Shown in pieces: positions 7,665 through 15,600 of a stretch of 64,000 nucleotides of DNA; the first letter of the stretch is position 1; the number at the start of each line of letters is the position of its first letter. Made by a program: the position numbers and the translations under genes. A model generated the notes under the pieces. The model was not told where the DNA came from, made no database searches, and worked only from the letters and a program-made list of their open reading frames with translations. Origin of the DNA: Fluviicola sp. XM-24bin1 (GTDB lineage: Bacteria > Bacteroidota > Bacteroidia > Flavobacteriales_D > Crocinitomicaceae); contig QCWI01000005.1 of NCBI GenBank assembly GCA_003149635.1, forward strand, positions 186,001 through 250,000, given 5' to 3'.

Positions 7665-9347
7665 CTAAAAACCCGCCGGCACCGTAACCGTTATCCTTTC
7701 CCGAGTCCTCGGATGCACAAACGTGATCTCCTCCGCATGAAGGTGAAGCCGCTTATCCCGTTTTCCGTAGAGTTCATCACCAATGATGGGCATGTTCAAA
7801 CCTTCGGGATGGGCTGCATGAACGCGTAATTGATGCGTACGGCCTGTGATAGGGAAGAAGTGAATCCGCGTTTGACCGTACAACCGATCCACCACCTTGT
7901 ATTTTGTTTTGGCTTCCTTTCCATATTCGTAGCAGACGAGTTGGCGCGGGCGATCGTCCAGATCAAGACGTAAGGGCAGATCGACTTCTCCTTCATCAGA
8001 TTCTAAATTGCCATCCAGCAAAGCGACATAGCGTTTTGAGATCGTTTTCTTGATGAACTGCTGTTGCATGAACTTGTTCGCTTCCTTCGTCTTTGTAAAG
8101 AGAAGTGCTCCAGAGGTCGCCATATCCAGGCGATGTACAATCATGGGGTCTTCTGCATTGGGATATTTTTCGCGCATCATCGAATACATGTCCGGCAAAT
8201 CAGATTTTCCTGGTACAGACAAGAAACCGGCAGGCTTGTTGATGATCACCAAATAATCGTCTTCGTAAGCGATACTCAAAGGAGGAATAAAATCGGGCTT
8301 CTTGAGAATCGGATTTGGCTCAACGTCCAATCCTTCTAGCATGTGTCCCAAAATCGGTTCGCATTTGCCTCGGCAAGAAGGGTAGAACTGACCGTGCTTT
8401 CTGATCTCCGATTTCGGCGATGAACCCCACCAGAACTCTGCCATGCAAATAGGAGTGAGTTGATGTTTGAAGGCGTATTGGAGCAATTTCGGTGCGGCAC
8501 ATTCTCCCGCTCCTGCTGGTGGATCAACTTTTAAATTTTCAAAGATGTCTAGCAAATTCTTGGCGCGTCCGTGAGCATTGAGAAATGCATATTCGCTAAA
8601 AATCTGGTGTTGTAGATGATTAGACAAGGCTTTTCGCTGCTCTTTCAAATTGTCTAGAACGGCAATTTCTGTATCGATCTTAACTTTTGAGATTTCTTTT
8701 TTCGTATTCCACTCCGCCACCAAAATGCGTAATTGGTGTTTGTAGGAAAGACTTTCCCGAATCAGTTCGTTTTCGATGATCGCACGCTCTGTGGCATTCA
8801 TATCTGGCGACAGCGATTCCCGTTTTTCCTTTCGAAGGCGTTTTCTGGTGCGCATTTCTTCCCGCAAGGCTTCAATTTCCGCTTCAGCTTGTTTCTCCAG
8901 AGCTTCATGATCCGATTGCATGGAAAGAAAGGCCTCGCTGGATTCTTTATCCCGCACTTTCTGATTGATTTCCTTCAAATCCTTCATGCCTTCCAAAAAG
9001 AAGTTGCCTTTTTCCAGCATATCAAACACTGGCGGAACAAATCCAGGATGGTGATTCGAATTCCCCATTTTTCCTGAGAATCCCGAGAGGTAGCCCAATT
9101 CGCCCAATCGATTCTTTACTACGAGAACACCGAACATTTTTCCGATAACTCTTCCTTCAGGATCGCCCTCTGCACCAAAATTGTGCTGAAAATCTTCGGT
9201 TTTCAATCGTTCCTGCAATTCTTGCGCTGCCAACCGACTCAATTCATGCGGTTCGTAATAAAATGGAAAGGTAAACTGCGCAGGCAAAGGGATAGCAGCG
9301 GTACTACTCCGAAATCGGGTAAAACAAGAAGGGGAGGCGTCCGTCAT
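7665..9347 (-). CDS. RluA-family pseudouridine synthase with N-terminal extension
   Basis: A 560-residue protein. The C-terminal part (about 355-560) is a pseudouridine synthase domain with the catalytic motif HRLDMATSG (405-413; Asp408 the nucleophile) and the preceding NKPAGFLSVPG. The N-terminal 350 residues include a long charged coiled-coil (about 120-250) and a Cys-containing stretch (CRGKCE near 325). The family converts uridine to pseudouridine in tRNA and 23S rRNA; this long form resembles proteins annotated as dual tRNA U32/23S U746 synthases. It is the last gene of the queE-porE-ubiA-maf run. Confidence 0.85.
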   Translation of the reverse strand: MTDASPSCFTRFRSSTAAIPLPAQFTFPFYYEPHELSRLAAQELQERLKTEDFQHNFGAEGDPEGRVIGKMFGVLVVKNRLGELGYLSGFSGKMGNSNHHPGFVPPVFDMLEKGNFFLEGMKDLKEINQKVRDKESSEAFLSMQSDHEALEKQAEAEIEALREEMRTRKRLRKEKRESLSPDMNATERAIIENELIRESLSYKHQLRILVAEWNTKKEISKVKIDTEIAVLDNLKEQRKALSNHLQHQIFSEYAFLNAHGRAKNLLDIFENLKVDPPAGAGECAAPKLLQYAFKHQLTPICMAEFWWGSSPKSEIRKHGQFYPSCRGKCEPILGHMLEGLDVEPNPILKKPDFIPPLSIAYEDDYLVIINKPAGFLSVPGKSDLPDMYSMMREKYPNAEDPMIVHRLDMATSGALLFTKTKEANKFMQQQFIKKTISKRYVALLDGNLESDEGEVDLPLRLDLDDRPRQLVCYEYGKEAKTKYKVVDRLYGQTRIHFFPITGRTHQLRVHAAHPEGLNMPIIGDELYGKRDKRLHLHAEEITFVHPRTRERITVTVPAGF

Positions 9348-9388
9348 GATGCTGCAAAATTACAAAGAGAAACGCGCTTTATGGAGTT

Positions 9389-9592
9389 TTAATTCTTCTC
9401 TTCTTTTGGGATCGTTATTTCGTACTCCTTTCTTTCGACCGGTTCAATCTGGATTTGCTTTATACTATCGATCTTATCCATAGTTTCTTCGATCCTCTTT
9501 CGTTGCAACTCTTCAGGAGTTTCCCTCGAATTAGAATTGCAAGCAATAAAAGTGAAAGATGTCAGCAGTAAGAGTAGCAAGATGATCTTCAT
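9389..9592 (-). CDS. Small putative lipoprotein, 67 aa
   Basis: A very hydrophobic leader (residues 3-16) ends in a lipobox, FIAC, with Cys18, followed by a charged helix rich in Glu, Lys and Arg. It starts 4 nt after the maf stop and lies before the RluA-type gene, so it sits inside a minus-strand operon. No family is recognised. The lipobox supports envelope anchoring; which membrane is unknown. Confidence 0.65.
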   Translation of the reverse strand: MKIILLLLLLTSFTFIACNSNSRETPEELQRKRIEETMDKIDSIKQIQIEPVERKEYEITIPKEEKN

Positions 9593-9596
9593 ATCT

Positions 9597-10163
9597 CTAA
9601 AACGACTTCAGGGCCTTGTACAAATCATGTAAAGGTAAGCCCATGACGTTATAATAACAACCCTCTATTTTGGAAACTCCGATGTAACCTAGCCACTCCT
9701 GAATTCCATAAGAACCCGCTTTATCAAAAGGCTGGTGCGCATCTACATAGTGCAAAATGTCTTCTTCTGAAATCTCCGAGAAATACACTTCCGTAACAGA
9801 GGAGAAGTGATCCTTCTTATCCTTGGATGCTAAATGAACCCCTGTGATCACCGTGTGTGATCGGCCGGACAAACTTCTTAACATGGCAATGGAATCGTCT
9901 CGGTCTTTGGGTTTTCCCACTACTTTTCCGTCCAACAAAACGATTGTGTCAGAGGTAACCAGAATTTCGTTTTCCTTCAATGTGGGAATCAGCGGTTGTG
10001 CTTTTAGTTTCGCTAAATATGCGGGTACTTTTTCCGGAGCGAGGTCTTTCGGGTAAATTTCTTCAATTTCATCTGTGCGAATTTCGACTGGAAATCTGAG
10101 TTCGCCGATCAGTGCTTGTCGTCTAGGAGATTTTGATCCCAGAACGAGGGTTTTATGCGTCAT
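9597..10163 (-). CDS. maf: Maf-family nucleotide pyrophosphatase
   Basis: A 188-residue protein starting MTHKTLVLGSKSPRRQALIG, the hallmark SxSPRR opening of Maf/YhdE. Later blocks SDTIVLLDGKVVGKPKD and LSGRSHTVITGV also match. Maf proteins hydrolyse non-canonical or modified nucleoside triphosphates (such as dTTP, UTP or m5UTP) and are tied to cell-division control in some bacteria. It overlaps the 3' end of the ubiA-like gene by 11 nt, indicating translational coupling. Confidence 0.9.
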   Translation of the reverse strand: MTHKTLVLGSKSPRRQALIGELRFPVEIRTDEIEEIYPKDLAPEKVPAYLAKLKAQPLIPTLKENEILVTSDTIVLLDGKVVGKPKDRDDSIAMLRSLSGRSHTVITGVHLASKDKKDHFSSVTEVYFSEISEEDILHYVDAHQPFDKAGSYGIQEWLGYIGVSKIEGCYYNVMGLPLHDLYKALKSF

Positions 10164-11109
10164 AATAAAATAACAGCCTCCAAATAACTGGTGTGAGCAG
10201 ACCAGCGACCATCGCTAGCTTTAACCAGTTGTTGGCAAGTTTGTAGTGTTGTTTCGTTTCACCGAGAAAAATAGTGATTATCGCAACAACTACCAAGATG
10301 CCAGCGGCTATCAAAGACAAAAAGCCAAGCGTTCCCACCCTAGGGAACATAAGGATAAGCAACATGGTAAGCAATGCTGCAAAAGATAAAATCACCGTAA
10401 CAATCCAACGCGAACTACTGATTCCCAGAACGATAGGAATGGTGCGTGCTTTCAAAACTTCATCTCCTGGAATGTCTTCCATGTCCTTAATGATTTCGCG
10501 TCCCAAATTGATGATAAAAGCAAATCCAGCTAATGCGATGGAGATCACGAAAATCATGATTTTGACAGAAATGAAGGTCAAGCCATCATTGAAATTTCCA
10601 ACTTCTAAAGCTCCAGATGCAATGGATTGATCATAATAGAAGCCAACGAGTAGGGGAACCATGGCCGTCAAACCGGCGATCATTACGTTTCCAATGAGGA
10701 ATTTGCGCTTGAAGTACATGGAGTAGAACCAGAGCATGTTGATCGACATCAGGTGGATGAAGACGTAACCAAAGGTTTCTAGTTTCCAGCTCAGATATCC
10801 CGCAATACTAAAAGCTACAAAGTTGATGAGCGTATGCGTAAGAATTGCTACACGTCTTTTGACAAACTTGCCGATGATCAATTTCTCCGGCTTGTTGATG
10901 CGGTCAGCCTTGCGATCAAAATAATCGTTAATGATATTTCCGGCTGCGGCGATGAGCGTTGTACTGAATACCAACAGAAAGAAATCCATGGACTTAATCC
11001 CAGCGGCATCATTTTTCAGCATTCCATCGAAAAACCACCCAAGTCCATACATCGTCAATGCGATGATGATCATATTGAGGGGCCTCGTGAGCCGGATGAA
11101 GTGTATCAT
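10153..11109 (-). CDS. UbiA-superfamily prenyltransferase
   Basis: A 318-residue membrane protein with about eight or nine hydrophobic helices. The two Asp-rich motifs are visible: NDYFDRKADRIN (about residues 61-72) and KDMEDIPGD. UbiA enzymes transfer prenyl chains to acceptors such as quinone precursors, chlorophyllide or glycerophospholipids. Proteins of this type in Bacteroidota are often annotated as geranylgeranylglycerol-phosphate geranylgeranyltransferase; the substrate cannot be read from the sequence. Its start overlaps the porE-like stop by 4 nt, and its end overlaps maf. Confidence 0.8.
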   Translation of the reverse strand: MIHFIRLTRPLNMIIIALTMYGLGWFFDGMLKNDAAGIKSMDFFLLVFSTTLIAAAGNIINDYFDRKADRINKPEKLIIGKFVKRRVAILTHTLINFVAFSIAGYLSWKLETFGYVFIHLMSINMLWFYSMYFKRKFLIGNVMIAGLTAMVPLLVGFYYDQSIASGALEVGNFNDGLTFISVKIMIFVISIALAGFAFIINLGREIIKDMEDIPGDEVLKARTIPIVLGISSSRWIVTVILSFAALLTMLLILMFPRVGTLGFLSLIAAGILVVVAIITIFLGETKQHYKLANNWLKLAMVAGLLTPVIWRLLFYYDA

Positions 11110-13121
11110 TTGCTTACAATTGTATATTCAACGCGGCGGTTTTGCTGGTGCGCGGCCTCTTTTTCGGAATTCGAAGTCATGGCAGCAATCGCCTGGTCTG
11201 TATTAATCGGCTTGGTACTACCGTATCCTTTGGAAGTTAGTCGATCGGCCGAAATACCTTTTGAAATTAAGAAATCCATTACAGCTTTCGCTCGATCTTC
11301 TGAAAGTTGTTGGTTATTGTTACCACGTGAATCAGTATGTCCTCCAATTTCAAAATTGTATTCAGGATTTTCTTTCATAAATGAAACCAGCTTGTTCAGT
11401 TCGATGTAGGATTTCTGTCGCAAGGTTGATTTGTCTAAATCGAAGAAAACGTTCGCAAGCGGAATTCCTGTTCCTGAAGATCCAATTGGAACCATGGGTA
11501 CATCTTTATGAAATGCATCCATTCCTTCTGGTTCCAGCATGTTAAAGTTGTCAGAGTAGAACGCATAGCCCGGATATTCTACCGTTAACGCGTATTCTTT
11601 ATTCACAGGAAGTGAAACGGTAAACTCTCCCGTAATCGGATCGGCTTCAGAGTAAATCACTTCTTTTCCAGTTTCAATATCGACAAGTTTAAACTTACCC
11701 GGAATAGGACGCTTTGTATTGATGTCGTAGACCAATCCCTCGAAGTACAAGGTCTTCGTCGGACGCATGTTTTCCGGCATAATGAAGTAGTAAATGTCTA
11801 AATCGCCGTATCCACCTTCGCGATCCGAAGCGAAAAAGGCAACTTCTCCGTCAGGCCCTACCATCAAGGAATTCTCGTCGTATTTCGTGTTGATCGGATA
11901 CCCTAAGTTCTCTGGCATTGACCAGTTTCCGTTGTCGTCCAAACGCGTTACGTAGATGTCTGATCCTCCCATTCCGATATGACCGCGAGAAGCAAAGTAC
12001 AAGGTTTTGCCGTCTGGGTGAATCACAACAGATTCCTCACGATCCGGCGTATTGATATGATCCGGTAATTTTTCTGGAGTCGACCACTCTCCGTTCACTT
12101 GCAAATGCGAAACGTAGATGTCTGAGTTGTTTGTAGCATTTCTTCCTCGGATTCCTCGGATGAAATACAAAGTTTTTCCATCAGATGACAGGGAAGGTTG
12201 TGTTTCCCAATGAATGGAATTCAACGTTCCAGGCAGGTTCTCAGGATCTGTCCAACGACTTCCCAATTTCTTAGTGATAAACAAATCACAACTTCCGCGA
12301 CCTCCACGGTTTTCTCCATACGATCCGAATTGATCGGCACAACCAACGAAAATGAGCGTGCGACCATCGGCTGCAATGGTTGGAGCTCCTTCGTTATTCA
12401 CTGTATTCACGTTAGGCGGCATGGGAATGGCATTCTGCCACATTCTATTTTCCAGTTGAGAAACGAAGAAGTCCTCTTGTTCTTTGAAGCGTCCTTGAAC
12501 ACGGCCGTCTTTGATGCGTCGCGTGAACAAAATCGTTTCGCCATCCACTGTAATTGTAGGGAAGTACTCCGGGTTCTCCGTGTTAATTCCCGGCCCAACG
12601 TTCACAGGCTCAAAAGGTAGAGGATTCGCAATCGCTTCCTTAGCAAAAACGGCATTTGCACGAATCAAAGCGGCTTTTTGCTGCAAATTCGGATTGGCAT
12701 TTCTATTCTGGAGGTAGATGTCAAGATTTTTAATCGCGTTCTCATAATCCTCTGTGGCGTGCTGCAAATTCCCGAGGAAGAAGTACGTTACTCCTGAACG
12801 GAGGTAGTTCGGATTGATCTCCAAAGATTTCTTGTAATGATCAATCGCCTGATCGTATTCCGTTTTGTATTCATGGAATTCTGCCTTCAATAAATGAGCC
12901 TCAATGAAATTTGGATCACGCTCTAAGGCTTTCTCCATGTACTCAATTCCAGCCTGATAATTTGGTTCCCGAGACCCTTCTTCACGTTGGGTGTTCGGAG
13001 CTTCTTTTCCGGCTTCAAAGAACTTGATCGCCTTTTTGTCCTTGGTGCTGTATCGAATTTGTGCTTCGGCACAGCTAATGACTGAAATTGCCAGAATTAA
13101 GGTGTAAATGTATTTTACCAT
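11106..13121 (-). CDS. PorE-like OmpA-family lipoprotein (TPR, PD40 propeller, CRD, OmpA)
   Basis: A 671-residue protein with a lipobox leader (VISC, Cys17). Domain order: TPR repeats (about 55-150), WD40-like PD40 beta-propeller repeats (about 185-420), a carboxypeptidase-regulatory-like domain (about 448-540), and a C-terminal OmpA peptidoglycan-binding domain (about 548-671) with NVFFDLDKSTL and GHTDSRGNN. This order is that of PorE, the outer-membrane lipoprotein reported to tether the type IX secretion machine to peptidoglycan. Other OmpA-PD40 paralogues exist, so PorE identity is likely but unproven. It starts 2 nt after queE and overlaps the ubiA-like gene by 4 nt. Confidence 0.8.
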   Translation of the reverse strand: MVKYIYTLILAISVISCAEAQIRYSTKDKKAIKFFEAGKEAPNTQREEGSREPNYQAGIEYMEKALERDPNFIEAHLLKAEFHEYKTEYDQAIDHYKKSLEINPNYLRSGVTYFFLGNLQHATEDYENAIKNLDIYLQNRNANPNLQQKAALIRANAVFAKEAIANPLPFEPVNVGPGINTENPEYFPTITVDGETILFTRRIKDGRVQGRFKEQEDFFVSQLENRMWQNAIPMPPNVNTVNNEGAPTIAADGRTLIFVGCADQFGSYGENRGGRGSCDLFITKKLGSRWTDPENLPGTLNSIHWETQPSLSSDGKTLYFIRGIRGRNATNNSDIYVSHLQVNGEWSTPEKLPDHINTPDREESVVIHPDGKTLYFASRGHIGMGGSDIYVTRLDDNGNWSMPENLGYPINTKYDENSLMVGPDGEVAFFASDREGGYGDLDIYYFIMPENMRPTKTLYFEGLVYDINTKRPIPGKFKLVDIETGKEVIYSEADPITGEFTVSLPVNKEYALTVEYPGYAFYSDNFNMLEPEGMDAFHKDVPMVPIGSSGTGIPLANVFFDLDKSTLRQKSYIELNKLVSFMKENPEYNFEIGGHTDSRGNNNQQLSEDRAKAVMDFLISKGISADRLTSKGYGSTKPINTDQAIAAMTSNSEKEAAHQQNRRVEYTIVSK

Positions 13122-13123
13122 GG

Positions 13124-13747
13124 TTAAGGTATGTTCATAAATTTATGCGTCTGCAACGAAACACGCCATTGCGGATGCGATTTAATATAGTCAATTATCA
13201 AAGGCAAAAACCGTTCCTGTTTCGACCATTCGGGCTGAAGATAGAGCTGACAATCTTCTGAAACCTTGGAAGCATGTCCCTCGGCCCACTCAAAATCAGA
13301 GGGGTGCGCAATGACAGCTTTGAGCTCATTTGCTCGTTCGTACGCTTCGTCTGTCGGTGCCTTAAATTTCTTTGGGGAAAAGCAGTACCAGTCAATATCA
13401 CCTTCCAATGGGTAACAACCCGAAGTTTCGATCGCAGTTTCGATTCCGTGGGATTTGAGGGCATCAATTAGTGTATTCAAAGGGTACATGGCTGGTTCTC
13501 CACCTGTAATAACGCAGAACTCCGTATTGGTTTCAACCACGTTGTTTACCAGCTCTGCGATAGGCGTAATTTGATGTTCGCCCGCATCCCAGCTTTCCTT
13601 CACATCGCACCAAACACACCCGACATCGCATCCAGCCAAACGAATAAAATATGCCGGTCGACCGCTATAACTTCCTTCGCCTTGAATGGTATAAAACCGC
13701 TCCATTACAGGCAATTCGACGGTGCTATCAAAATCTGTTTTCTTCAC
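13124..13747 (-). CDS. queE: 7-carboxy-7-deazaguanine synthase
   Basis: A 207-residue radical SAM enzyme of the queuosine pathway, converting 6-carboxytetrahydropterin to 7-carboxy-7-deazaguanine. The N-terminal GCDVGCVWCD carries the iron-sulfur cysteines in a CX3CX2C pattern after MERFYTIQGEGSYSGRPAYF-type sequence. The block VITGGEPAMYP is the glycine-rich SAM-binding motif. QueE-type proteins are often shorter than other radical SAM enzymes, as here. It is the first gene of a minus-strand run ending with the RluA-type gene; no other queuosine gene is adjacent. Confidence 0.9.
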   Translation of the reverse strand: MKKTDFDSTVELPVMERFYTIQGEGSYSGRPAYFIRLAGCDVGCVWCDVKESWDAGEHQITPIAELVNNVVETNTEFCVITGGEPAMYPLNTLIDALKSHGIETAIETSGCYPLEGDIDWYCFSPKKFKAPTDEAYERANELKAVIAHPSDFEWAEGHASKVSEDCQLYLQPEWSKQERFLPLIIDYIKSHPQWRVSLQTHKFMNIP

Positions 13748-13751
13748 GAAT

Positions 13752-13776
13752 CAAAAGTAAGAAAAACTTGATCCAA
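13752..13776 (-). promoter_or_regulatory. Putative queE promoter
   Basis: On the minus strand TACTTTTG (13759-13752) fits the TAnnTTTG -7 box, with a TTG at 13776-13774 upstream. The spacer is about 14 nt, shorter than the usual 19-21, so the -33 assignment is doubtful. Confidence 0.35.
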
Positions 13777-13807
13777 TAGTTAGGACTTTTTGTTTCAGAA
13801 TAATCTT

Positions 13808-13886
13808 GTCCCCCCCTTTGATTCTCCCCTCAAGGGGAGAGAGTGATAAGCCCCTCCTCCCTTGAGGGAGGTCTCGGGAGGGTGAC
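13808..13886. repeat. Palindromic dispersed element, copy 1
   Basis: Contains CTCCCCTCAAGGGGAGA, then CCTCCTCCCTTGAGGGAGGT, and ends GGGAGGGTGAC. The same order of blocks recurs at 45587-45670, with substitutions in the spacer. Ends are GTC-CCC and GGGTGAC, so the unit is an imperfect palindrome that could fold into hairpins, like REP or MITE-type elements. Confidence 0.7.
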
Positions 13887-13931
13887 TGAATAAGAATTGT
13901 TTACCACAGAGGCACGGTGGAACGAAAATAG

Positions 13932-13997
13932 CCACTACATCGAGGTGCACCAAGGATTATGACAACGTCATAATCTTGCGAACTTAAAAAATAGTGG
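13932..13997. repeat. Nested inverted repeats
   Basis: An outer pair CCACTA (13932-13937) and TAGTGG (13992-13997) encloses a perfect 9-bp inverted repeat, GATTATGAC (13955-13963) and GTCATAATC (13967-13975), with a 3-nt loop. There is no T-run typical of a terminator. Confidence 0.5.
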
Positions 13998-14019
13998 ATG
14001 TCGACGCGCTCTCAGCGTT

Positions 14020-14044
14020 CCTTGCGCCCCTTGCGGTTAAAAAA
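14020..14044 (-). repeat. AACCGCAA-type dispersed repeat, copy 1
   Basis: On the minus strand this reads TTTTTTAACCGCAAGG followed by GGCGCAAGG. A close copy lies at 48419-48442 on the plus strand. Both sit just beyond gene ends. Confidence 0.5.
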
Positions 14045-14056
14045 GAAATACACTGA

Positions 14057-14980
14057 TTATTCCTTCTCCAACGGAATCACATTATCCAACTCGTCAATGT
14101 GCAATTCCAGCATTCCATCGGCGCCTCCGCGGAAATTACGGTCGAATTTGTATCCTTCTAGCCATTGTTCACCGCCATAACCGTGTTTCTCTTTCACGCT
14201 TTGGCCGTGGGTTTCATCGAATGCTTCTACTAGCACAAGAACTTCCGCATTTCTTTTCTTTAGCTGTTCGACCGTCAATCCTTTGAAAGGAGATTCATCT
14301 GAAATTGCGTGAACGATCGTCCAAGAAAGCGGGAAGAAATGAATGGACTCTAATTCCAATTCCAATCGATAGAAGTCTTTGTTGAATTGATTGGCGTCCG
14401 ACCCTCCCTTATCCATGAATAGAATCACTTTCACTTCGGCATTCAACAATGTGGAGTCTCTCTTATTAACCAATTTGAACATCATCGCTTCGCCGTCTTT
14501 AAAATCGGTTATTAATATGTTATTGGAGAAGGCGATTTTCGCTGTGGGACGGGAGAAACGTCCGTAAAGTAATCCAGTAATGAGCGCAATACTCATCAAT
14601 CCTACGAAGGATTCTACTGCTGCAACGACATTAGTACTCAAACTCATCGGCGAAACAGAACCATATCCAACGGATGTGAAAGTTTGTACAGAGAAGAAAA
14701 ATGCATCCAGAAAATCAGGAATATCGGTGGTGCTAATGGATAACCCATCCAATCCGACAGCTAGGAACAATCCGGCAAAGATGCAATTGATAACAATGTA
14801 ATAGAGTAGGGCGTAGAGCAAAAACATGCCCCAGGAAATTTCAATCAGGAGTTTGTAAAAGTCGCGCATTCCAGTTAATGCACCTTTTCTGCGGATGTTA
14901 TAACTTCCGTCAGGATTTACAAAACGTTTGACCTCAGTACTATAATTCGTACCTAAACCAGGATCGCCATTCTTTGCCAT
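14057..14980 (-). CDS. Inward-rectifier potassium channel (KirBac type)
   Basis: A 307-residue channel subunit. TM1 spans about residues 48-75, then a pore helix and the selectivity filter TSVGYG (102-107), then TM2 (about 114-140). A C-terminal beta-rich cytoplasmic domain (about 145-300) matches the Kir domain, including SNNILITDFKDGEAMMFKLVNKR-type sequence. KirBac channels conduct potassium as tetramers and are gated by membrane lipids and ligands. Full length for the family, with no missing pore residues. An unknown gene at 15004-15360 lies 23 nt upstream on the same strand. Confidence 0.92.
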   Translation of the reverse strand: MAKNGDPGLGTNYSTEVKRFVNPDGSYNIRRKGALTGMRDFYKLLIEISWGMFLLYALLYYIVINCIFAGLFLAVGLDGLSISTTDIPDFLDAFFFSVQTFTSVGYGSVSPMSLSTNVVAAVESFVGLMSIALITGLLYGRFSRPTAKIAFSNNILITDFKDGEAMMFKLVNKRDSTLLNAEVKVILFMDKGGSDANQFNKDFYRLELELESIHFFPLSWTIVHAISDESPFKGLTVEQLKKRNAEVLVLVEAFDETHGQSVKEKHGYGGEQWLEGYKFDRNFRGGADGMLELHIDELDNVIPLEKE

Positions 14981-15003
14981 CCTGCTAATTTAATGAAGTA
15001 TGA

Positions 15004-15360
15004 TTAATTCGCTTGAATCAGGCCCCAGTTCCTTTGCAATCGATCGTGCTCTCGTAAGAATTGAATCAAGGGTCGCGAATAATTCTTTTTGCTTCGATGC
15101 TTGCGTTCAGAGATGTTCTCAAATGATTTCTTGATCAACTCTAAGACATCCGAATTCATAAGCACGCGAGATGTTTGCGTATCGAATTCATAGTTGCGGT
15201 ACACCGCTATGATCTTTTCACGACTTTTCAAGTCATGCATTGTTGGCGCCTTTTTGCGCTCAAGTTCATCCAGAAACGGAAGCAACTTCGCACTCAATTC
15301 AACGAAGTGCCTCAAAACTAAAATTGCTTCATTTACGTCGCTTATATGTTTGGCTCTCAT
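15004..15360 (-). CDS. Hypothetical protein, 118 aa
   Basis: A basic, mostly helical protein (starts MRAKHISDVNEAIL) with no signal peptide or membrane helix. Heptad-like leucines in the first 40 residues and Arg/Lys clusters later could suit nucleic-acid or protein contact, but this is speculation. It precedes the KirBac gene by 23 nt and may share its transcript. The family is not recognised. Confidence 0.5.
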   Translation of the reverse strand: MRAKHISDVNEAILVLRHFVELSAKLLPFLDELERKKAPTMHDLKSREKIIAVYRNYEFDTQTSRVLMNSDVLELIKKSFENISERKHRSKKNYSRPLIQFLREHDRLQRNWGLIQAN

Positions 15361-15572
15361 CTTATTGATATAAAAGGTTCTTATAAATTACAACGCCCAA
15401 GGCCAGTAATGTGTTGGTAGAGAATGGGGTAAATGAATATCCATGCATTTGCAGTTATCAAAGCAACTTTCAGACTGAACCCCGTTTACTCAATGAGATG
15501 TCAAATACTTCGCTTTTACTGAACTGTTGATATCTGCAGATTTCACTTTCGATACAATTATGCCGAATATCC

Positions 15573-15580
15573 TATATTTG
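15573..15580 (+). promoter_or_regulatory. Putative -7 element for the T9SS protein gene
   Basis: TATATTTG fits the -7 consensus and lies 20 nt before the ATG at 15601. A possible -33 element is CTTTCG at 15546-15551, about 21 nt upstream. Confidence 0.5.
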
Positions 15581-15600
15581 TCTTTCAAACCTTTACGCTC

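Larger units (their letters stand above)
13748..14056. other. Repeat-rich intergenic region
   Basis: The 309 nt between queE and the KirBac gene hold a promoter candidate at the left end, an approximately 80-bp palindromic element (13808-13886), an inverted repeat pair (13932-13997) and an AACCGCAA-type repeat (14020-14044). No gene is seen. Confidence 0.6.

Noticed and set aside
10834-11409. 191-codon plus-strand frame
   Set aside because: It is antisense across the ubiA-like and porE-like junction, and both of those are clear genes.
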